64,000 bases of DNA from Glandiceps talaboti (taxonomy: Eukaryota; Hemichordata; Enteropneusta; Spengelidae). A model generated the notes under the pieces. It was not told the origin of the DNA and did not search any database. It saw nothing but the letters and a program-made list of their open reading frames with translations. Made by a program: the position numbers and the translations under genes. Location of the stretch: NCBI RefSeq assembly GCF_964340395.1, contig NC_135554.1, forward strand, positions 26,967,592-27,031,591, written 5' to 3'. Of the stretch, positions 33,029 to 43,745 are shown piece after piece (position 1 is the stretch's first letter; each line of letters opens with the position of its first letter).

Positions 33029-35106
33029 CAGGGCCGTAGCCTGACCAAATTGCCAGGGGGGGGGGGGGCAGAACTTTGTCTTGGTGCAATCATGCATTTA
33101 AAATTTAGAAAAGTGCTAATTTACATAAATTTGCTTACAATTTACATAATATATATTTTAGCAAACGCAATTAAATATCATATGTAAGGTCAGAAAAAAT
33201 AAAAAATGCTTGTCAACGGGTAACGTAACCCATCACATTGGGTAAGTAGGTCGATTTCATTTTTTCACAATGCTTGACAAGGATAAAACAAACCATATAT
33301 AATGACAGCAAAATATTTCAGGTCGAGTTTAGATAGAATTTATTCAGTCATCTTGATACTATCTCATGCAATTTGTCTGCATAGCTACAGTTAGGAAATG
33401 TACACAATTTACGGTTAAACAAATGGTGTAGTTCCTCGCACCCTCTCTTCTCAAAAAAAAATGTTAAGCCCCGCCAATTGAAACTCAAGCATTATTTTAG
33501 CCACCCATTCTCAGGCTTCTGTCACCTACACTACAGTGGAGATATAAAATCATATGGTACAATGATGCATTGGAAGGAGACAACTCCAAAGGTGAAAAAA
33601 AAAAATTGAAAATAAGACAGTGTAGGAGGCCATTTAGAGGCATAACATATTAAACCATAGACATAATAAAATACCAGAATTGAAACAATTATGCTCTGCA
33701 TTACATATTATTTGAAAGTGTATTTTGTTGTGGCAAAGCTGAAAGATATTATGCGGATGTGCACATGGTAAATGACTTCTCCTGAAGTTTAATTTCGTTC
33801 CAAATAATCCCGAATAAAGAGCAAAACATTTCAAGACTTTCTGACTTTTGATGGCCAATGGTCGTAAACTTTTGTTAAATTCTTTTTAGTGCACATTGGA
33901 TATTTAATCTCAATTCATGCTTGTATGCAACATCAGAGCCAAGTAAACCACTGTATAAGATATTATATAATTTGGAATAGACTCAAATGTATATTGTTAC
34001 ATGTACTATTCAGAAAATATAAAGAAATATCCTTAATTTTGAAGGAAAAAAATGCGAAGCCCGCATGAGAATATATTGCCCATCACCAGAAAAACATATA
34101 TGGGTAGTTTGAACAGCTTTTTCATTTTTTTCTGGCCTAATGTCGTATCTTACAAAGTAGTTGCCGAAAAGATGTCACATTGAATGTAAAAAATGGATGG
34201 TGCTTTCTCAAATAAGTAACACAACAAAATAGTCATTTTCTTTACCCAACTCCCAAAACTGTTATGGCCTCGTTTATGTCGGAACCCAAGGTGAACTCAG
34301 TGAATTCTCCTTGTCATTATCATTATAATGGAAATTGAAGTTTGGATTTTGATGTCGAAGGTACAGCTCTGTTTACAAATTCAGGGCCATTCTTTCCATA
34401 GCAAATAGTTGCTTCAAAATGAATTGCGGAATAACGCTAGTGTCAGTGTGCAATGAGATAATTATATCAAACAACATTTTAACCAAAGACAACGTCGAAC
34501 ACAATTATTGAAAGAAATATCTTCAAATATCAAATAGTGGATCTTAAACTGCGTACCTCGTTTAATAGTTTTTCAGGGCCACCAAATATTGCAAAAAGAG
34601 ATCTGCCGTTTTATCAGCATGAAATGTTTTAATAAAAGGAACAAGATGTAAATGAGATCGAGCGCATCTTCAGAGTCACGAGTCACTGCATGCAGCATAG
34701 CAGGTAACCTCACGTTGAACGACTTTTTCCGTCACTCGCTGACATTATAATTGCGACTTGCTATCTTCTTCTATCTTTACTACTGTTACTCGCAGAAATT
34801 GCACAGTGCATGTGCGCACTTCTTTTGTACTTTGTTGCAAAATGTTACAATTTTAAATGGACACATTTTAATTCAAAGTTTAGCCAGCGTACAATAGAGA
34901 TATAACTTATAAGATACATATTATAGTCATGAATCAGTGTACAGTCACTTTATCCATTGAAATCGCGCATGCTAGGAATCGTCACGTAAATAACGATTTT
35001 AATAGCATCGCTATGTATTCAAAAAGTAGCTTTTTTTCTTTCTTTTTACCAAAATCTCAGGGGGGGGGGGGCAGCTGCCCCCCCCCCCCCGCAGGCTACG
35101 GTACTG
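33029..35106. mobile_element. 2.08-kb hAT-like DNA transposon remnant
   Basis: The ends read CAGGGCCGTAGCCTG and, inverted, CAGTACCGTAGCCTG (13 of 15 match), followed internally by long G or C runs. The 5-bp sequence CTATT flanks both ends (33024-33028 and 35107-35111). CAG-starting ends with a short target duplication fit the hAT5-type group. No transposase was seen, so it is non-autonomous. Confidence 0.65.
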
Positions 35107-35190
35107 CTATTCTATTTTAGTTTTACAATAAGGTATTGTTCGATAAGTTTATCTATTTGTTTACTTATACTTATAGACTCATTGTAAGTA

Positions 35191-35265
35191 TACAATAGAC
35201 ACCGGTGGAAAGATAAACAACAAGGCGGAGCCGCGTTGTTTATCTTTCCACCGGTGTCTATTGTA
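35191..35265. repeat. Perfect 31-bp-arm palindrome
   Basis: Arms 35191-35221 and 35235-35265 are exact inverted copies (31 of 31) around a 13-nt GC-rich loop. The core is GACACCGGTGGAAAGATAAA. Perfect arms imply a recent origin or continuing correction. Confidence 0.9.
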
Positions 35266-35719
35266 CTTATGCCCGACAAGTTCACAGGATGGCAGGATTA
35301 GTCCATCTCACCCTTGCTGGACTAGATTAAGATAAAGTACACACTGTCTCACCCCTTGCCACGCTAGGTGATGATAATAACTGAGATAAAAGTGTACACA
35401 TTCGGGTGAGGACACACACAGCATGCAGTGTTCACGGCGAAGAAATAAGCCATACAACATTCACAAGCCCTGATATGACTGAACAACGAGACGTGTCTAA
35501 TATTATAGTGTAGCTCATCTGAAGATCTGTGTAAAATTCGTTTTTTAAATGTTTACCGTTTCTTTTGAATGGTAACAGTTGTGCCCTTCATCTTTAAACC
35601 CTTACTGTGCAGTCACTACTCCATTCATGGTACAGTAGTATGACTTATTTTTAATACTACTCGCCACAACTATTTTTCTCCGTAATTAAGTTCTCCTCGT
35701 AATTTTGGCAAATTATTTT

Positions 35720-36360
35720 GGTCCGGGTCGTACTCTTGCATTCATTCTTGAGACCATGGAGGCTCCCCTTCTATACTTCCATGTGCAGGCATATGGTTTC
35801 TGACTTTGCCGGACTGGTTTTACTTGAACTACAAAGGTCAACCCAATTCACACCTTCTAAGTCCCCCTTTGTCTTACACTATCCAATACTGATAAGACTT
35901 CAGCGGCAACTCAGACAAGGAGTTGGTTATAACCCCTACACAAACTTTAATATTAGCTCCGGTAGAGGACTGCTAACTTCAATCCCGTACATGTCAAACA
36001 ATGTGTCAACATTATGACAGATAAAGGGCATAATGTTTCGTATTATCCCCTGTAAATAAACAGGGTAGTTCTTTCCCATGTTTAAAATCTTGATATAAGT
36101 TCAACTCTCCATTGTTGAGAAATAGTTCTTCTGTTCCTCTCATTAACATCTGATTATGATCTGTCGTTGTGTAGAATGGCTTTCACATGTATAAAAGACG
36201 ATGTTCAAGTATCTCACCGGCTTTTCCACAACAAGTGACATATACAATCATCATTATAATTTTCCCATTTTCTCTTTTCATATGCATGACCGAGAGAATA
36301 TTTCAATTGTGACCCTTTAAAATTAGTAAATGATATTAAAACAGGCTGTAAGATACTCTT
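35720..36360. other. Intergenic DNA with no supported gene
   Basis: A 99-codon plus-strand frame at 35718-36017 has no recognisable domain, no splice partners and no family look. I treat the stretch as non-coding. Confidence 0.5.
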
Positions 36361-36429
36361 CTGGTTCTAAAGTTGTACCGGTGTAGTCTTGCTGCCATCG
36401 TCCCTAATCTTTGTACAGTATGTATGCCG

Positions 36430-36640
36430 AACGGCTTGGCCTAGTCGCGAGAAGAGGGGACTAGTCCCGGGACTAAAGTCCCTCACCTCTCGCAGCTAAG
36501 GGACGATAGTCCTGGGGTGCGTTCGATTATGCTTCCCCGCGGGGAGCCTCAGACCAGGGGTGCGTTCGATTATGCAACCCGGCCAGGGTGCCTCGAGGCA
36601 CCTAAAGTTGCCCCAAGTTGCGTTCGATTACTACACACTC
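36430..36640. repeat. GC-rich patch with three TGCGTTCGATTA boxes
   Basis: GGTGCGTTCGATTATGC occurs at about 36517 and 36559, and TTGCGTTCGATTAC near 36617. It sits beside nested short palindromes (GGGACTAGTCCC). It stands out from the A+T-rich surroundings, 0.5 kb upstream of SDR-A. It may be a transposon end or a CpG-rich regulatory patch. Confidence 0.5.
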
Positions 36641-37016
36641 GTCGTCACACGTCACACTCGGGGCGCGCGCCCCAAGTCGACCCTCCTCATGGAGCAGGGG
36701 CAGCTTGGGATTGACCTGACCTGACTTGACCCAAGATGGGGACGTCATGTGATTGGTTATTGTTATCAATTCCGTAAGAATTATACCGTATTTTGAGGAT
36801 ATCTTTCCACATTTAGTGAGGAAATAATTTTTCACTTCAAATTGTCTAAAATATTTTGGAAAGACGGACCAAATTATTTATCGTGAATCACAGGGGTACC
36901 CCAAATGCAGTAAAATACGTTCGACCCGAGGTGCCCAAGTGACGCCAGTTACCCTGAGCTGTGAGCACTGGACTGCGGCACATCGCGGAGCTGAGCAGTG
37001 AAGACATTTCGATTTT

Positions 37017-37037
37017 CACTGTTCAATACTTCCGGGG
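37017..37037 (+). promoter_or_regulatory. ETS-type core promoter of SDR-A
   Basis: TTCAATACTTCCGGG lies 114-134 bp before the ATG. It is conserved in the SDR-B and SDR-C upstream regions although much of the surrounding DNA has diverged. ACTTCCGG is a consensus ETS-family (GABP-like) site typical of TATA-less promoters. Confidence 0.6.
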
Positions 37038-37150
37038 TTTTTTCAATTCGAGTAACTTACAGATGTGCCTAACGAGCATTATCTTTTAAGTTTTATCGAA
37101 CTTTTTAAGTCAGAAGTCAGAAATCCCGTTACGGCTTTCGTATCGTAGGA

Positions 37151-39318
37151 ATGGCATCCATGTGCATGAAGTCCGTACTGGTGACTGGTTGTAGTCGTGG
37201 TATTGGTCTAGAACTGATTAAACAATTTGTCAAACTACCAAATCCACCACAACATGTGTTTGCAACGTGTCGTTCTCCAGAAAATGCCCATGTAAGTAAC
37301 TATAATTATAGACTTTTGTATTGTGTACGTGTGTCTTTCGCATAGACCCTTTCGTGTAGGGGCTATGGTCTACGAATGACTAGTGGTAAATGTGGTGTCC
37401 CGATCCCCGTCCTTGAGATCGTCTTTCTCGGAGGATTCCGGACTCGGACCAGCCTTAAATGAAGCCTAGGTAGGGTATCCGTTTGCAGGCATTGTCTCCT
37501 GTTTGATTTCCTTCTTAGATTTGTAGAAGGATGAAAGCCAAATGTAAACCAAAATGTCGATCTCAGACTTACTGATGGTGGTGGAAAATGCCTCGAATGA
37601 TATTGTCAATTCATTGTCCTTTGCAATTATATATTTATTTATGCATCATGCGTGTACATTCATGTACGGAATATGTGTGACAACGAAACAAAAATACACA
37701 CAAATTTTAGAATAGGTGAGGTAGGTAGATTTGTTATGTTATTTTATTACAGATTGGAAGGACAGTTGTCTTTTTAAGTTGGTCAGTTTCCGCACCCATT
37801 ATTTCTTGTGAGATTTCACAATTTTTCTTCTTCTCAAATATGTAAAAATAAAGTTTAGGGTCGGGTAACCGGAACCAAAAAAACAATTTTTTTATTCCTA
37901 ATTCAAATTTATGTATTTAAATTTATAACATTGATCTGCAATATCATAGACAGTGGAGGGAGCTTCCACTGCTCTGTCTATGATATTACTACTTCTCTTT
38001 CACTTTGCATGTATTTCACAGGAATTGAAGAACATAGCTGAGTCCAACTCCTCGGTTCAAATACTCCAACTTGGTAAGTACAGGCAGGACCCAACGTATC
38101 TGAATAAAAGGGGGTTTAAAAAGAGCTTTATTTCCGTGCCTTTCATGTGTAAACTTGTCACGAAGTATACCTGTAATGTAGCATTGTTATCTATTTTTTT
38201 TTATTTCCGAGCGTTTGATTGTTCCAGGGTTTGCATTCAAAATTTAATTCCAAACATTTTTTTAAAAGCTCTAGAACAAAATATACCTACAATTATTGCA
38301 ATGGCAGCTGCACGACGCACACCATTCTGCAGAGTACAATTCGTATATATGAATACTTCTTTGTATTACTGTCGCGTGTCATTTGGTGACGTAAGGGACG
38401 ATCGCACAATGTTGCACAAGCTCAATGAATGAGCATCGTTCGTTATAAAGGACAAAACACCCCCCTTCCCCTAAACGAACGTTCGCAAGTGCAATCACAC
38501 TTTTATGTATCATGTAAACCATGATGAAAATTGCAGTGGTCACACTAATACTGTCGATGCAATGTTAAAACATGATGGTAAACATGAAGTTCCAACCTTA
38601 TGAACCTGTTTACTGAGATGATGGCAAAGCACATCAAAATACTACTGGAAACCCTGCACTGTATCTCACATTAGAAGTAAATTTTTATCAAGTTATCAAC
38701 ATCTCAGTAGTAAGTACAGAAGCTGGTATCATTGAAGGCGGAAAGTTTTTGAAATTTGGTTAGAAGTGCGAAAATGAAGTTCATCAATCGCATTGACGCC
38801 AGATATCTACTGTACTGTACTCTAATATACTATATTATTTTTTTAATGAAATATTATTTCCTGTGAAATTTACAAATAGAAGAGGTACTATAAGTCGATT
38901 TTACATTGAAGTTGGCAGACAGGCATGTGTACTTGTTTTCAATTTCTCACACCTTAGCAAAAACGTTATATACTCACGAGATATACACGTTAATATATGA
39001 CAGAATTTCAACTTTTACCTTCAGATATTGAAGACTATACAAGTATCAATGACACTGCCTGTAAAGTGGAACAAATAGTTGGTGATAATGGACTGAATTT
39101 GTTGATAAACAATGCTGGTGCTTTCACATCAGTTGAACGAAAGATAGAGGCCGTGGAATCTGAAACCTTGCTTAAGATATTTCAAGTTAATACTCTTGGT
39201 CCAATTATGGTCATAAAGGTATATGTTACTTGAATCAGTGTGCTATATAAGTCATTTCAAGTTTTTATTATTATTATTCACTTTATCTTTATTTGAAATA
39301 TTATGCTACAATCTCTCT

Positions 39319-39367
<49 letters not shown>

Positions 39368-40013
39368 AAGTATCGTCAAAAAAGACATTCTACTGAAAAT
39401 CTAGCTAAATCTCCTACTGGGGAAAAGGCAAACAACATGTGAGTAGTAATCCATCGACTGACAGGCAGTTCACAGTTGTCATTGGTTACTTTATTCAGTT
39501 TACTACAAACTTGAGTCTTAAAGTTAGTCATGTGAGAATGAAATAACATCATTACATTTATATCAATGCTCCAATAGCATTAAACTACACTCTCGGCAGT
39601 AAGAACTGAATGTTGTGCTAATGAAAGCCATGTCACTATGGTGGAGAGAGATCATAGGAAACAAGCCCACACATGTACTTAAAGTAGACGTGTGCTGTAA
39701 CTCTGTGTTTCCTGCAAGTTGTTATCAGCATATATGTTCTAGTACAAGATGACATAACATGAAGGAGTTAGCAATGTATTAATGCATTGGATATTAACAA
39801 ATATTGTTTTTTTTGTTAAAGGTAGTAAGGGGTTGAGGGTGGGATCTGCCTGAATTCCACACATATCTTTAATAGATATCTTGCTATCACCAATACAGTA
39901 AAATAGCATAATATGAAGATTGTACCATTAATTTAGTTGTAAATTTGACAACCAGTATGTCACTGCTACTTAGTAGAAATAATGACTGTACCTATCTCTA
40001 ATGAGAGAGAGAG

Positions 40014-40051
<38 letters not shown>

Positions 40052-41653
40052 GGGAGGGGGAGGGGGGAGAGGAGAGGAGAGGAGAGGAGAGAGACTTTTC
40101 CCCTTTCATTATAATATATTCATGTCACTCTTTAATATTTTTACCATAGAGATTTCTGCCATTACTGAGAAGTGCTAGTTCTTTAGTAGAAGGTGATGAA
40201 ATGAGTGTTTCCCGTGCTGCTATAATAAACATGTCTAGCAGATTGTCTTCATTTGATGACAATAAAATGGGATGCTGTTATAGCTCTAGATGTTCAAAGG
40301 TATGTAAAAATGTTCCATTTCTATTTTAAATACTTTGCATAAATATGTATTTAGCGATGAAAACTGTGATATAACTTCCAAATTGTAGAATGAATCTGCC
40401 AAGTATTGTTTCAATGCTTTAGATATAATGAAAATCTATTTGTTAATTATGCAAATTAGGCTATTATATATGCAAGATTTTCAAAAACAAATGTTTTACC
40501 CCAAACTAAGTAACAATATGTTCACAAAATTTTGCAAACAGGTCTGCAGATGTCAATGCTGTTAAGAACAAGTAATATTCAATGTTTCTAAAAATTGTCA
40601 CTTTTTCACTTGTAAGTAAGACTGTGACATGTATAGTTTTAAAATAGAACACACAGAGTTAAATAAATTTGCAAATTAGGATGATAAATATGCAAAATTC
40701 CACTCAAAAAAAAATCGGATGTAGTTATTATCACAAAGAATATTGAGAATGAAAAAAACATACTGAGAAAACCAACCACCATTAATCAAAAGTTGATTTA
40801 TCCAAAGTTATCCACATAATGTAATATAAACCATAGACCCTACATCACTACTGGTGTAGGGTCTATGTATAAACTAAAGATTTGACACTACAGTTGACAT
40901 TATCCTGTTCACCATAAATTATAATATAAGTAATAATTAATTTACATAAAGAAGTGTATTTGATATCATCTTCCAGTCAACCACTCATGGTGTGAAATAA
41001 AACACTATGCTGTAACTGGTATATTATTTTTGTAATCAGATAACCATGGCAGAGACTATATTCACTAAGAATTGTTGAAATACCTTAAATAGATATTGCA
41101 TATGCTGATTGGAGATCCATTTTTAGCCATAAAGCAGTACAAGTTGGAATCATGATAGCATCGCTGATTTTTGGGTGCGGACCCAAAAAATAATTTTATT
41201 GGATTTATTGTAGAAAATTATATGTAAGCAAAACGAATGTGTTTACCTACAGATGATTCAATACTTTTCAGGATGTACAATATTATGAGTTATTATATGT
41301 AACAAAAGAGTTTTAAAAAACGTTTCAGTTGAAGCTTAGTGTAGCTGTAACTTGGGACTGGATCTCTTTATCATTTACAAATGAACCATAAGATATTGAC
41401 AGTACTAATCTCCTATATATACTTTTAGGTAGCACTGAACATGGTGACTTTGAACTTGAGTCTGGAGCTTGCAGCTGACAATATCTTAGCAGTATCTTTA
41501 AATCCTGGATATGTGAGAACTCAAGGGGGTGGACCAGATGCTTTGATTGATACAACAGAAAGTGTTGAAGGCCTGATGAATGTCATGGCAACTAGAACAA
41601 AGGAACACAGTGGTTATTTCTACAACTATGATGGAAAGTTAATTCCTTGGTAG
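37151..41653 (+). CDS. SDR-A: C-factor-like short-chain dehydrogenase, probable pseudoenzyme
   Basis: Five exons: 37151-37291, 38022-38073, 39025-39218, 40150-40299 and 41429-41653. Phases agree, giving 253 residues, the normal length for a classical short-chain dehydrogenase/reductase. The NAD(P)-binding TGCSRGIG motif, LLINNAG and catalytic-region Ser (NMSS) are present. The YxxxK motif, however, reads SRCSK (CCYSSRCSK): Tyr175 is Ser. The cofactor loop is also changed (NPGYVRTQGGGP against HPGYVRTDMTGP in SDR-B). The frames and splice sites are intact, so it is likely expressed but catalytically altered. It is closest to SDR-B. Introns hold short hairpins, a (CT)n array (39317-39362) and a GA-rich array (40003-40095). 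It converges on the E3 gene ending at 43746. Confidence 0.9.
39317..39362. repeat. Dinucleotide microsatellite (CT)n
   Basis: Pure CT run in SDR-A intron 3. Confidence 0.93.
40003..40095. repeat. Purine-rich microsatellite (GA)n, (GGGGA)n, (GGAGA)n
   Basis: Compound polypurine array 55 bp before the acceptor of SDR-A exon 4. Confidence 0.93.
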
Positions 41654-41933
41654 TTGTAGGAGACTTCTGATGTCTCACTGGTTCGATGATTCAGAAATCG
41701 GGGAGGGGAATCTATAGTATGGGGGTTAATGACCCAAAGATCGCCAGAAAATACGCTAGAGAAAAATATCTCAAATGGAACACTTGACTTTATTCTCTTC
41801 AAGCATTGTGTAAAAGTTGAACAGATCAGAGTTGCTGCACTTATCACCAAACTGGTTGAAGTAAAGGGGGGGGGGGGTTATCGGTCTAGTAATATTGCTG
41901 CCATCCAAGGTGTACTATTTACATAGTTACGGA

Positions 41934-42040
41934 GTGGACCACGCAAAATCTACTCAGTACTAGTATTCGATCAGTAGACCACGCAAAATCTACTCAGTAC
42001 TAGTATCTGATCAGTAGACCACGCAAAGTCTACTCGGTAC
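41934..42040. repeat. 40-bp repeat, 2.7 copies
   Basis: Units with core ACCACGCAAAATCTACTCAG, just after the SDR-A stop codon. Confidence 0.88.
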
Positions 42041-43224
42041 CTTCACTAGTGTTTTATCCGACGAGCTGCACCTGGAACAGACTGGCAAAATCTGTTCGTC
42101 GAGGCTCTGAAGTTTACCACTTTACCACTTATATAGGAAACCGCTAATTTACATATGAATGGCCTCAGACTAAAAATAACTCTCTAACTACTGAAATTGA
42201 CGACATTTCACTTCGCGGTTCGAATTTGTGGTCAAAATGACCTGTCAATCATAACTAAAGTTCATCTGACCTGTAAATTATCACGTACGCCGGGCCTGAC
42301 TTGGACGCTAACGCTGTGTTTCCTAAGCTATAGCTATGTCTAGACTATTCAATAACAATAAACATGGCGTGCTATATGAAACCACATACCAACAGTAATA
42401 CAAACAATCTAAATTTGTAGTAGACACAGTGCGTTTTGTCACAATGGCATGTTTATCATTTGAATTTGATATAGTTAAAACCCAGACTCAGACTTGTGAT
42501 ACATCCAAAAACAACAAGTACAAGTAAATTACAAATACAGTTTGCCCTTTGACAGAACAAAAGTATTCACAAACTGTCAAACAGCTTACTAGTAGTTTGT
42601 TTGACAAAATATACACAATTATTTAATAAAGATAATTAACTACAAACTTGGAGCATTTGTCCTTCATACATATGAAAAGAATGGTCTACATTTAATGATA
42701 ATATGACAGAACAGTGTGACATGTGAGTGCACAAGTGCTTGCAGTGTTCTCTGTGACTGTATTTTCACACACATAGTGAGTGAAAGTGCAGCAGAAAACA
42801 CTGCAAGGCCAGTCAAGTGCAGAATACCAAACTAGCACTCGTGCAGTAATCAGGTTATTATGATTATATATGCTTATCTGAAACAACACATTTCCATACT
42901 TTGCAGTCACATGACTGTGCTTTCATTTGCATATCATTTGCATAAAGATGCGCACTAATATTTTTGGTATTGCACTGGTACAAGTAATCACTGGTACATA
43001 ATAATGTAATACTATTTAACATGTATAAATATGAACCCACACACAATGTCTCCACAGTCAAATTCTTCTCCATGGCTATAGTACTACTATACAGCAATAC
43101 TAAAAAATTAACTGTAAAACATAAGTCTTGCCAGGGTTTACATACAGAAAAGCATATCCAGCATTAGATCTGAATCATTTAGTGTGGCTGACTATAAAAC
43201 ATCAGTGTGGAGGCTGTCCCTGTG
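42041..43224. other. Intergenic interval between convergent SDR-A and E3 genes
   Basis: No gene is seen. An AATAAA at about 42358 could end SDR-A transcripts. A short inverted repeat (CTTGCAGTGTT...AACACTGCAAG) spans about 42736-42812. Confidence 0.5.
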
Positions 43225-43740
43225 TGTAAACAGACTGGACGTCAATCAATCTGATTAAAATCCAATGTAGTGTACAAGGTATGATTTCTTTTTGGCTGTC
43301 ACATTTACTGTCATTTGTTCTTTTGTAAGTGCATGTGTTACATACATCTGACACAAAGGACAGAGGTTTTACCAAACCCAATCTTGTACTTACGAGTAGC
43401 CAACCAGAATCTGTCTTACAATATAACACTCAACATTTGAAATTGAAAGAAAGAGAACCACCAAACAATAACAACATCGTTGTGTGCACTCTGTGCTCAA
43501 GCTCTTATCGAACTGAGCGCTTGAGGTATTGTACCTGTATGTTTTGGCACATTTTGCATTCTCATTGGTTGAGTATATTCACTCAGTGCTCTTGTGTGGC
43601 CCAGGAAAACCTATGGTATTGTGTCAGATGTATGTAACGAGCACTAACAAAAGAACAAACAACAGTAAACACAACAACCAAAAAGAAATCGCGATGAGTA
43701 CACTACATCAGATTTTAATCAGACTGGACCTCAATAGTCT
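43225..43740. repeat. About 135-bp inverted repeat pair at the end of the E3 gene
   Basis: The left arm (about 43225-43380) and right arm (about 43605-43740) are inverted copies of moderate identity. Shared strings are CTGATTAAAATC, GATTTCTTTTTGG and TTACATACATCTGACACAA. The right arm stops at the stop codon of the E3 gene. Confidence 0.7.
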
Positions 43741-43745
43741 CTCAT

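Noticed and set aside
35718-36017. 99-codon intergenic frame
   Set aside because: No domain, no splice context and no conserved look; chance length for this composition.
36517-36714. Arg/Pro-rich 65-codon frame in the GC-rich patch
   Set aside because: High GC lengthens chance frames; no conserved feature.
37953-38432. 159-codon frame spanning SDR-A exon 2
   Set aside because: Only 38022-38073 matches SDR-B exon 2 and has splice sites; the rest is intron read-through.
42205-42235. GGTTCGAATTT resembling a tRNA T-loop
   Set aside because: No matching acceptor, D or anticodon stem could be folded around it.
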